Translations under genes and position numbers: made by a program
Notes under the pieces: model-generated
What the model was told of the DNA's origin: nothing
What the model saw: only the letters and a program-made list of their open reading frames with translations
The model's database searches: none
NCBI GenBank assembly: GCA_965229885.1
Contig: CBDDJX010000003.1
Location: 1,364,001-1,428,000 of the forward strand
From: DATLLJ01 sp965229885
Lineage (GTDB): Bacteria; Acidobacteriota; Vicinamibacteria; Vicinamibacterales; CAVVIG01
Direction: 5' to 3'
Length of the DNA: 64,000 nucleotides
Shown: positions 57,030-64,000 of the stretch, in pieces
How the letters are laid out: the number at the start of each line of letters is the position of its first letter
How positions within the stretch are numbered: the first letter of the stretch is position 1

Positions 57030-57740
57030 AGGCGCCGGAAGCGGCGACACAAGCGCTGCTGCGCCTTGTCCGCAATCGCAATCACGCGCGTGGGTTGTCC
57101 GGTGCGGCGTCGGGTGAGCGCGATGCCGATGCCGGGTCGGCGTCGATAATGCCACGCCGTCTCGACCAGCAGCCGGCGGACCAGCGCATTCCCGGCCCGC
57201 GTGATCCGGCCGCGTCGATATTTCTCGCCCGTGGAATCCTCCCCGGGCACAAGGCCGAGATACGCCATCAGCGCGCGGGGCGCATGGGACCGGCGAAAAT
57301 CATGCAGCTCGGCCAGGATCAGGATCGCCGTCAAGGTGTCGATGCCCCGGAAGCACCGCAGCCAGCCGACCGGCTCGCGATACGGCTCCGTCTGCGCGAT
57401 GTCCGTCAGCTGGGCATCGAGCTCGACGAGCCGCGCCTCCACCTGCATCGATCGCCAACAGATAGTCGTGGACGACGACGCGCTCGGCCGCGTGCGTCCA
57501 CGCCAGGCGGTCCACCCACTGCCGATGTGCCCGGCTCCAGTTACGCCCGTGGTAATGCAGCCCGCGGCGCAAGAGTAACTTGCCGAGGCGATGCCGACAG
57601 CGCTGTAGATCCTCCCGGGCATCATCGCGCGCTCGACACAGATCGCGGCCCGCTTCCTCCTCGAGCGTGGGCGGCCGGACCTCCGTCAGTAACCCCGCAC
57701 GCAGTAGCTCAGCGAGCTGCTTACGACCAAGACTGTCGTG
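57030..57740 (-). pseudogene. IS110-family transposase, truncated and frameshifted
   Basis: One frame gives GRKQLAELLRAGLLTEVRPP and LCRARDDAREDLQRCRHRLG to DYLLAIDA. Near 57450 the reading moves to another frame with EARLVELDAQLTDIAQTEPY, LRCFRGIDTLTAILILAELH (Transposase_20) and GNALVRRLLVETAWHYR. The N-terminal DEDD catalytic region is missing. Confidence 0.7.
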
Positions 57741-57782
57741 CGCGATACCTCGGGGGTTTCTCTTCTGCGCGACACTACCACA

Positions 57783-58151
57783 TGGTGACTGCGCTGCCAC
57801 CGACGGATACAAGAGTGTGGGGCATTCATGCCGGTAGGACCGGAAACGCCGACGAGCTATTCATGAAAATGGGCTACGTAGGGATTGGTTGGTCCGCGAT
57901 GGGCGACCTCGGAATCTGAAAGCCGAACGGGAGGTCTTCAAAGCGAGGGTCCCCGTGACGAGCCAAGCGACGAACGCAAGGCAGACGGCTACACGGGATT
58001 TGCCCGTTCCGGCTGCAAGATGGCGACCGGTTCAGGCAAGACGACCGTCATGGGGATCGTCAACGTCGACGGATTGAAGATGCGCTATCGGCAGCCGGAC
58101 CGCACTCGCCGCAAAGCACTCGCGGTGATTCGCAGGCAGCTCGCGAAATAG
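57783..58151 (+). pseudogene. Restriction/helicase-like gene debris
   Basis: Three pieces lie in different frames. The first is MVTALPPTDTRVWGIHAGRT, GNADELFMKMGYVGIGWSAM (like the N-terminus of some restriction-system proteins). The second is LKAEREVFKARV, its expected continuation after a frameshift near 57910. The third is CKMATGSGKTTVMGIVN, a Walker A of a DEAD/type III-restriction-like helicase. This looks like collapsed defence genes; identification is tentative. Confidence 0.4.
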
Positions 58152-58277
58152 TCTACCCGTCCTGGCTACTTTCTCCATCCGCGAATCACGCGGCGCCGTA
58201 TGGTGCAACAAAGCGGCCGAGGGCGTAGTGTCCGAGAACTCTGCCGACCCTTTCTTGCCGAGATGCGACCCTGGGGC

Positions 58278-58404
58278 CCGACCGGCTGACGCCCGAGGCG
58301 CGGGCCTCCAGGCGCGGTCCGCAGATTCGACTGGACTTCGGGCGGGCAGAGAGCGTCCATGGACGTGCGGGGCCGGGAGCCCTGCAGCCCTGGAGGTGTC
58401 ATGC
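58278..58404. repeat. Direct repeat A, copy 1 (127 bp)
   Basis: It begins CCGACCGGCTGACGCCCGA and ends GGAGGTGTCATGC. The inner 84 bases (58321-58404) are nearly identical to 60002-60085. It lies upstream of the lipoprotein gene at 58930. Confidence 0.8.
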
Positions 58405-58929
58405 CCGAGTCGGTGAAGCCCCTGCGTCGCCCGTCGCCCGAGGCACGGGCGTGTCCCCATACGCGTGCGCCGCGGCGCCCACGTTCGCCGACGTCGCCAC
58501 GCGTGCCCGATGCGAATGTGGGCTTGAATCGGCGAATTTGAGGCGATTCGGAGTAAATCGTGATAACCGATCGCCGCGCACTCCTCGAATTTACGCCAGA
58601 TCTTGCACGTGTCTTGGGAGCATCCCTCGCCGCGCCGCACGCCGGGCGGTTTGTCGTCGTTTTCACTGCACGGGCGTTCAGAAGCCGAGGAGCTCGTAGT
58701 ATCCGAGACGTAGCTCTCATCATTTGTGCGGACCACAGGCCAGCACGAGCCTTGTCTCGGCGATTCGCCACCCGCGGCCGCTTTTTCGCACCATACGGGC
58801 ACAGCCCTTGCCGCACAGCGTGGTAGGATAGCCGCCGTCCACGCTCGTCGCGGTCGCCGCGTCGACGGCCGGGTGATGCGGCCTCTGGGTCGCGCGTCGG
58901 CACTGACAGCACACAAAGGAGATTAGGAC
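58405..58929. other. Intergenic, no gene recognised
   Basis: Open frames exist on both strands, as expected at this GC, but none has a recognisable domain or good start. The last 20 bases hold the AAAGGAGAT ribosome binding site of the next lipoprotein. The segment 58152-58277 is likewise featureless. Confidence 0.4.
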
Positions 58930-59892
58930 ATGGCTATGCAGAAGCGCGTTCTCGCCGTCGCCGCCGCGTTGCTGGCGGTCGGGTGTTCGCAGCCGCAGCC
59001 GCAGCCGCAGCCGCAGCCGGCGGCCGAGGTGGAGGCGCCCGCGCCCGCCATGCCGCCCGCGGCCATCACGGCCGCGCGCGGCGGGTTCATCCCCGAGGGC
59101 GTGGAGTACGACACGACCGCCCACCGGTTCCTGACCGGGTCGATCGCCGAAGGCTCGATCATGACAATTGGGGACGACGGGAGCGTCACGGCGGTGGTCA
59201 CCGACCCCGACCTGGTCGCGTCGGTCGGGATCGAGGCCGACGAAGAGCGCGACCGTCTCCTGGTGGCGAACTCGAACAACCCGTTCGATAACAGCGGCGG
59301 GCCGGGCCAGGCCAAGCTCGGTGTCTACCGGCTCTCGACCGGTGAGCGTCTGGCGATGGTGGACCTGGCGGCGACGGTTCCGAATGCCCCGGGTGACCTC
59401 ATGCACTTCGCCAATGACGTCGCCGTCGGCGCCGACGGCTCCGCGTACGTGACCGACTCGCGCGCGAACGTCGTCTACCGCGTGACGCCCGACTACCAGG
59501 CTTCCCTCCTGCGCCAGTTTGAGGGCTTCGGGCCGAACGGCATCGTGTATCACCCGTCGGGCTACCTGCTCGTCGTGGGCGGCACGATGATGTTCAAAGT
59601 CCCGGTCGACAACCCCGATGCCACCACGCGGGTCATGCTGCCGGAGGAGATCCCCGGACAAGACGGAGCGGTGTGGATGGCGAACGGCCGGCTAGCCGTC
59701 GTCAGCAATTCGGACAACCGCGTCGTGGTGCTGACCAGCGCCGACGACTGGGCCACAGCCCAGCTCGCGGGGCAGGCGTCCTACGACACCCAGGCGACCA
59801 CCGCCGCCGTGGTGGGCGACGACGTCTATGTCGTCCACCCGCACTTCAGGGACCCGGACCCGCCGAGCCTCGAGCGCGTGACCTTCGAGTAG
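58930..59892 (+). CDS. SMP-30/NHL-like beta-propeller lipoprotein
   Basis: The 320-residue protein has a lipoprotein signal (VLAVAAALLAVGCSQ) followed by a QPQPQPQPQP linker. A six-bladed propeller-like domain follows with GGFIPEGVEYDTTAHRFLTG, SIGIEADEERDRLL-type blades, FANDVAVGADGSAYVTDSRA and GFGPNGIVYHPSGYLLVVGG. The pattern recalls SMP-30/gluconolactonase-like proteins. Substrate unknown. It is intact and flanked by the two copies of direct repeat A. Confidence 0.82.
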   Translation: MAMQKRVLAVAAALLAVGCSQPQPQPQPQPAAEVEAPAPAMPPAAITAARGGFIPEGVEYDTTAHRFLTGSIAEGSIMTIGDDGSVTAVVTDPDLVASVGIEADEERDRLLVANSNNPFDNSGGPGQAKLGVYRLSTGERLAMVDLAATVPNAPGDLMHFANDVAVGADGSAYVTDSRANVVYRVTPDYQASLLRQFEGFGPNGIVYHPSGYLLVVGGTMMFKVPVDNPDATTRVMLPEEIPGQDGAVWMANGRLAVVSNSDNRVVVLTSADDWATAQLAGQASYDTQATTAAVVGDDVYVVHPHFRDPDPPSLERVTFE

Positions 59893-59960
59893 GGACGTCC
59901 GGCGGCGTTAGCCCCGTAATATCTCTTTTGTGAGCCGAAGAGTCGAAAGCTCCCGGCAGT

Positions 59961-60085
59961 CCGACCAGCTGACGCCCGATGCGCAGCCTCAGATGCCGTG
60001 GGCAGATTGGACTGGACTTCGGGCGGGAGGAGAGCGTCCATGGACGTGCGGGGCCGGGAGCCCTGCAGCCCTGGAGGTGTCATGC
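59961..60085. repeat. Direct repeat A, copy 2 (125 bp)
   Basis: Same sequence as 58278-58404 with a 2-base length difference, in direct orientation 1.68 kb downstream. It runs straight into an integrase fragment, so the repeat may be part of an element's gene or end. Confidence 0.8.
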
Positions 60086-60091
60086 TCGAGT

Positions 60092-60330
60092 CACGAGCTG
60101 TTCCTGCCGGGCACGAAAACGAAGACCAAGCGCCCGCGGCGCATTCCGATCTCCGCGGCGCTCCACGCGGTCCTGGTGCGGCGCCTGACCCGGCCGGCGG
60201 GGGAGTCGTACGAGCCGCAGGACTACGTGTTCGGCACCGCGGCGGGCACCAGGGTCAAGGACATCAAGACCGCCTGGCGCGCCAGTTGCCGACGGGCCGG
60301 CATTCAGAATCTCCGGTTTCATGTACGGAG
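60092..60330 (+). pseudogene. Tyrosine integrase fragment
   Basis: In-frame sequence HELFLPGTKTKTKRPRRIPI, SAALHAVLVRRLTRP, DYVFGTAAGTRVKDIKTAWR, ASCRRAGIQNLRFH is the middle of a phage-type integrase, just before the HDLRH box. Neither the N-terminal domain nor the HxxR and Tyr residues are present. It is distinct from the integrase at 38905. Confidence 0.65.
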
Positions 60331-60669
60331 AAGAGATTCTGGCGCTGCTGTCTCGCGCCTTTCCTTCGCCGAGTCGTAACTGACACCCATTTCATCGCAC
60401 GCGTCCGCGGTGCCAGGAGGCTGCTGTACATGGTGGTGCCGGCCGCATCGACAATGCCTTCAATTGTGTATGCCGAATGCTGCTGCCAGCGTGGAGGCGA
60501 GTACCTGCGGTCTTAAGTGGAGGGGCCCATGGCTACACGGCCTAAGACATCGATCGCATTGCTCCGCTGGACGGATTCACCAATCCCTCCGGCCGTGGCC
60601 TCCACGTTCACCCCGGATCAAGGGGTCGCGCGGCCGGCCGAGCGAAGTTCTTCTGGGACATCGCCTTGG
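60331..60669. other. Intergenic, no gene recognised
   Basis: No domain, RNA gene or strong signal is seen between the integrase fragment and the recombinase fragment. Short open frames here have no coding character. Confidence 0.4.
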
Positions 60670-61211
60670 GTCCTGCTCGCCTCGGCCGCAACCTGCGGCA
60701 TCTCGTGACCCTGCTTGAGGATGTGCAGGTGCTCGGGATTGCGTTCGTATCTCTCGCCGAGGGTATCGACGCCACCACGCCGGCCGGCAAGCTGCAGATG
60801 CACATCCTGGGGGCGAACGCCGAGTTCGAGCGGGCCAGGATCCAGGAACGAGTCAGAGCCGGACTGGCACGGGCCAGGGCGCAAGGCGTCCGACTGGGGC
60901 GACCGCGACGCCGGATCGATCCAGAACGGCTCGCCAGCGTGGCCGGGTTGTCCGAGAGAGACGCGGCACGACGGCTGGGGATCCCGCGGTCCACCCTTCA
61001 GCGTGGCTGGCCCAAAAACCCACCGAACCGAACCCCTGAAATCCTCCAAAAACCTGGCGGTCCTGATGGGCGATGGCAACGTCGAGCCCATCCTGGGCTA
61101 CCTTTTTCGACGAAGCCCCTATCGGGTGGCGGCCGAAAAAGGAGAGTCGCGCAAGTGCGGCCGTGTGTGGGGAACGCCCGTGGCTTCATGAACGAACCGC
61201 CCGAAGCCTAG
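60670..61211 (+). pseudogene. Serine recombinase (resolvase), N-terminally truncated
   Basis: The reading ARLGRNLRHLVTLLEDVQVL, AFVSLAEGIDATTPAGKLQM, ANAEFERARIQERVRAGLAR is the second half of a resolvase/invertase catalytic domain, followed by an HTH (GLSERDAARRLGIPRSTLQR). The N-terminal part with the catalytic Ser is absent. After the HTH the frame is unrelated sequence. Non-functional as seen. Confidence 0.7.
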
Positions 61212-63556
61212 AAACGGAAGACGCGGTTGATCTTGACGATGAAGGCTCGATTGTCCAGCGAGGGGAATGAAGGCATCAGGGCGTCCCGCTGCTCGTTGTA
61301 CACGATGAAGAGCTCACTTCCCGGCTGATACTCCCAGCGGAACCGCACATTCGCCGCCACCGTGTTGTTCCCGGAGTTGTATTGCACCAGCGCGGTGGCA
61401 AACATCAGCGGCGTCATCGTGTACGTGGTACGCGTGCTGATCACCTTCGTGGTGAACTGTCCCTGCACGAGATCGATCTTGTTGATCGAGACGCTCGGCT
61501 CAATCGAAATCTGCGGGCCGAAGCTCACGCGGCCCCGGGTGACCGTGAGCGTTGTCTTGTGGCCGTTAAAGAACGTCCCGTACCCCGCCCTCACCGTGCC
61601 CGACACCTTTCGCTGCTGGCCGAAAACGTAGGAAAGCTCGCCGCTGCCGAAGTCGTACTCGCCCCCCGGCACGGTCACGTTCGTGGCGATGGGGAACGGC
61701 GCGGGCAAGAACTCGGTCTCACTCGTGTACTCGAACGTGAATCGATCGCTGTTATGGAACTGAACCTCGAACTGTCCTTCCGCCGTGCGGGTCTCGAGCC
61801 GTCCCGAGCCGTTCTCAATGTGATTGAACTGGCCGGTCCATAAGTACCGTCGCACGCGCTTGCTGTTCGTCGTCCGGGGGCTGAATCGGCCCGACACGAA
61901 ATTCTTGCGCATGTCGCGGCGGCGCACGAAACCAATCTGCGGATCGAAATGCGCGCCGACCATCAGATGATCCACTTGCAGGCCGTACCGGTCGCCGGCG
62001 AAGTCGAACTGGGCGCGGTAACTGCTGTCGTCGTCAGTCACCCCGGTCGTCGTCGTGCGCGCCCAATAGGCGTTGGCGACCAGGTCGGCCCTGAACGAAA
62101 ACTGGGCGTCGAGACCGTAGGCCTGGTTGTCACCGTCGCCGGTGATCGCGCGGGACCGCTGCGTGAAGATGGCGCCGACGTTGCTCTGGCCCAGGATATC
62201 GCGCCGGACCCGCATGACCGTGAAGTTCGTCGAGCGGATCCCCGATACCGGCTCGTCCTTGGATTGGACGTTGATGCCCCCGAGCGTGAAGCGCCCTACC
62301 CGGCCCGTGAGCCGGCCGCCGCCCCAGAGGGGGATCTCGCGCCCGGTGGATAACCCGATCCGGCGGCTGTAAAACATGAGCGGTGTGTCAGACCCACCGG
62401 CCCTGGTCGAAGCTCCGCCGAAGCCGAACGTGCCGGCGTTCTCGAGAAAGAACTCGCGCTTTTCTGGAAAAAACAGGCTGAAGCGCGTGAGGTTCACCTG
62501 CTGCTGGTCGGCCTCCACCTGCGCGAAGTCGGTGTTGTACGTGAAGTCGGCGGTCAGGCTCTGCGTCAGGCCGTACTTCAGATCGAGGCCGAAGTCGGCG
62601 TCCGCATCGTTTCGCACGGCCGGCTGGGCAGTCGTGTCGGTGATGATGTGTGAGGTGACGTATGGCTTGATCTCGAGGTTCTTCGACGCGCCGGTTGGCG
62701 CCTCAATCCCGACGAGCGTGGCGGCCAGGGACGACCGAAAATGACCGGTCTGGCCCACCGACGCGGGGAGCGGTGTCAGGAACGACACCTCGTTCTTCGC
62801 AAAGTTCTTTCGCCGCGCCTGAAAGCCCCACACCTGCGACGTCCCCGTCTTGTAGCGCAGTGACTTAAACGGCACGGCCGCTTCAACCGTCCAGCCGCCC
62901 TCGAACCGGCCGGTCTTCACCTCCCAGATGGGATTCCAGTCCAGGTTGGGCGAGCGCTCATTGGTTATGGCCGCGTCCATATAGCCCCCTGCCGCGGAGA
63001 TGTCGAAGGTGATGGCGTTACGGCGGTCATAAAACGTATCGAAGCTGAACCCGAACAGATCGTTTTGGATGACGTTGAAGGAGTCGTGCTGCATCGCGTT
63101 CGCGACCAGGCGCTCGGGATGGCTTTCCCAGCAACGCGCGATGACGTACACGTTGTCCGTGTCGTACAAAATCCAAACCTCTGTTTTTTCGGTTGCCGGC
63201 GCACCCTCGTTCGGGTCGTTCTGAATGAAGCCCGAAATCGCCGGCACCTGACGGTACACCTCTTCATCGAGACGGCCGTCGATCCGTAGCGGCGTCGTGA
63301 GCCGCACCGCGCGAATCGTGGCGCGGCCGGCCGCGTCGCGGCTAATGGTTGCGGGAGAGACGGGGGGCGGTGGACCATTGAACGCCGCGGGAAAACTGGC
63401 TGTGCCTGTCGGGGGTGCCTGACCCGCCACGACGTCAACGCCAGCGAGGGCAAGGAACACAGAAAGCAACGAGGCGATTCGCACGTGTTGATGCGGTATG
63501 GGTAGAACTTCTCGCGGCAACCGGCGCCAGCAATGGGTTTCAAGCGGGATCTCCAT
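61208..63556 (-). CDS. DUF5916 protein with N-terminal carbohydrate-binding-like domain
   Basis: The 782-residue protein (ATG 63556; a GTG at 63484 gives a more compact signal peptide MRIASLLSVFLALAGVDVVA) is exported. An N-terminal CBM9-like domain has PLRIDGRLDEEVYRQVPAIS and TEVWILYDTDNVYVIARCWE. A DUF5916 beta-barrel-like region follows with LTADFTYNTDFAQVEADQQQ, FFPEKREFFLENAGTFGFGG and ends in FIVKINRVFRF with an aromatic C-terminus, typical of outer-membrane proteins. Function is unknown; the family is common in Bacteroidetes and acidobacteria. It appears intact. Confidence 0.85.
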   Translation of the reverse strand: MEIPLETHCWRRLPREVLPIPHQHVRIASLLSVFLALAGVDVVAGQAPPTGTASFPAAFNGPPPPVSPATISRDAAGRATIRAVRLTTPLRIDGRLDEEVYRQVPAISGFIQNDPNEGAPATEKTEVWILYDTDNVYVIARCWESHPERLVANAMQHDSFNVIQNDLFGFSFDTFYDRRNAITFDISAAGGYMDAAITNERSPNLDWNPIWEVKTGRFEGGWTVEAAVPFKSLRYKTGTSQVWGFQARRKNFAKNEVSFLTPLPASVGQTGHFRSSLAATLVGIEAPTGASKNLEIKPYVTSHIITDTTAQPAVRNDADADFGLDLKYGLTQSLTADFTYNTDFAQVEADQQQVNLTRFSLFFPEKREFFLENAGTFGFGGASTRAGGSDTPLMFYSRRIGLSTGREIPLWGGGRLTGRVGRFTLGGINVQSKDEPVSGIRSTNFTVMRVRRDILGQSNVGAIFTQRSRAITGDGDNQAYGLDAQFSFRADLVANAYWARTTTTGVTDDDSSYRAQFDFAGDRYGLQVDHLMVGAHFDPQIGFVRRRDMRKNFVSGRFSPRTTNSKRVRRYLWTGQFNHIENGSGRLETRTAEGQFEVQFHNSDRFTFEYTSETEFLPAPFPIATNVTVPGGEYDFGSGELSYVFGQQRKVSGTVRAGYGTFFNGHKTTLTVTRGRVSFGPQISIEPSVSINKIDLVQGQFTTKVISTRTTYTMTPLMFATALVQYNSGNNTVAANVRFRWEYQPGSELFIVYNEQRDALMPSFPSLDNRAFIVKINRVFRF

Positions 63557-63775
63557 TTTGCCTGCCCCGGATGGTCGCTTTATACACCGTAGATCCGCCG
63601 AGTCCACGAAACCTCCTTCGTCGCACAATCGTCCAAGGTCCGAATACTGATATCTCCGTCTCGAAAGACCGATAGCTATTCTGGCAGTTTTAAGGTCGCG
63701 AATAGACATCGATGTTTTCGAAAGGATAGGCGGGGCCCAAGGGACCAGCTCTCGGATGCTATTGTACTGCTATGG

Positions 63776-64000
63776 TGAGCTTGATCCGGTTTTGTGGACA
63801 CAATCCGAAAGGTGGATACGATGTCCAGAAGGGGATCACGCAGAGCGGGACGACGCGCGCGACGACAGTTCACTGAGGAGTTCATGGCCGGCGCGGTCCG
63901 GCTCGTGTTGGATGAGGGCAAGACGATCGGTGCCGGCTCGCGCGACCTGGATCTGACGCCGTCATCGCTGGCGCATTGGGTCCGACACGCCCAAGCCGAT
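63776..64000 (+). mobile_element. IS3-family element, second copy, cut by window edge
   Basis: TGAGCTTGATCCGG at 63776 matches the orfA-side end of the element at 52961-54313. The orfA frame from ATG 63821 (MSRRGSRRAGRRARRQFTEE, FMAGAVRLVLDEGKTIGAG) is intact to the window edge, with CGA where the first copy has TGA. The two copies are in inverted orientation with their orfA ends facing each other. Confidence 0.88.
63821..64000 (+). CDS. IS3-family OrfA (partial, edge)
   Basis: Sixty codons of the HTH subunit are visible, ending in LAHWVRHAQAD at the window edge. No stop is present, unlike in the first copy. Probably the functional source of the element. Confidence 0.85.
   Translation, partial: MSRRGSRRAGRRARRQFTEEFMAGAVRLVLDEGKTIGAGSRDLDLTPSSLAHWVRHAQAD

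Noticed and set aside
58278..60085. Direct repeats considered as a CRISPR-like array
   Set aside because: Only two 126-bp copies 1.7 kb apart; no short regular repeats or spacers, and no cas genes.

Overview
The window looks like chromosomal DNA from a high-GC, Gram-negative soil-type bacterium. I infer an acidobacterium, perhaps of the Vicinamibacteria: it combines bacillithiol synthesis (BshC), a CIRCE-controlled hrcA-grpE-dnaJ-prmA heat-shock operon, a DUF5916 outer-membrane-type protein, many lipoproteins and abundant intergenic palindromic repeats. No rRNA is present, so the placement is inference. Several core genes carry frameshifts or internal deletions (PBP, comEC, a sigma-54 activator); each could be real decay or an assembly error.

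Positions 1-30.6 kb are an ordinary housekeeping backbone. On the minus strand lie prmA, dnaJ, grpE, hrcA (with CIRCE), an XdhC-like gene, a PBP remnant and bshC. On the plus strand follow a pseudokinase/PEGA gene, carA, carB, a broken comEC, a DUF1844 protein, an MBL hydrolase, ribF, cysS, a class III aminotransferase, yraN and galT, then tRNA-Gly and tRNA-Cys; mazG sits between on the minus strand. An M48 protease, a ferredoxin, a frameshifted sigma-54 activator, a DJ-1/PfpI protein and a YyaL-type thioredoxin-domain protein complete the block. Imperfect palindromes sit between these genes, and two lie inside coding sequences.

Positions 30.6-42.2 kb are a mobile-element graveyard. It holds one intact IS with 18-bp inverted repeats, three copies of one IS3-family element that share stop codons, and fragments of IS30-, IS6-, IS5-, IS256- and rve-type transposases. 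It also holds the end of an integrative element (primase-like tail, excisionase, tyrosine integrase) abutting tRNA-Ser. Embedded here are an aldo/keto reductase, an HExxH lipoprotein between inverted IS copies, and an exported peroxiredoxin whose peroxidatic cysteine codon is TGA. The TGA is followed by a SECIS-like hairpin, so this is a likely selenoprotein.

Positions 42.2-52 kb have visibly lower GC and look transferred. They carry msrB, a quinone oxidoreductase and a predicted oxalate assimilation set: formyl-CoA transferase (frc), a ketopantoate-reductase-like protein one base downstream (candidate oxalyl-CoA reductase), a malate synthase-GlcG pair, and an oxalate/formate-antiporter-family permease. 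No oxalyl-CoA decarboxylase is present. The predicted route is oxalate uptake, oxalyl-CoA, glyoxylate, then malate.

Positions 52-64 kb are again mosaic. A 1353-bp IS3-family element with a 3-bp target duplication and a second, inverted copy running off the right edge bracket debris (PIN toxin, M20 peptidase, IS110, restriction-like and integrase fragments). Two beta-propeller lipoproteins, a truncated serine recombinase and a DUF5916 protein lie among it. No CRISPR array was seen.
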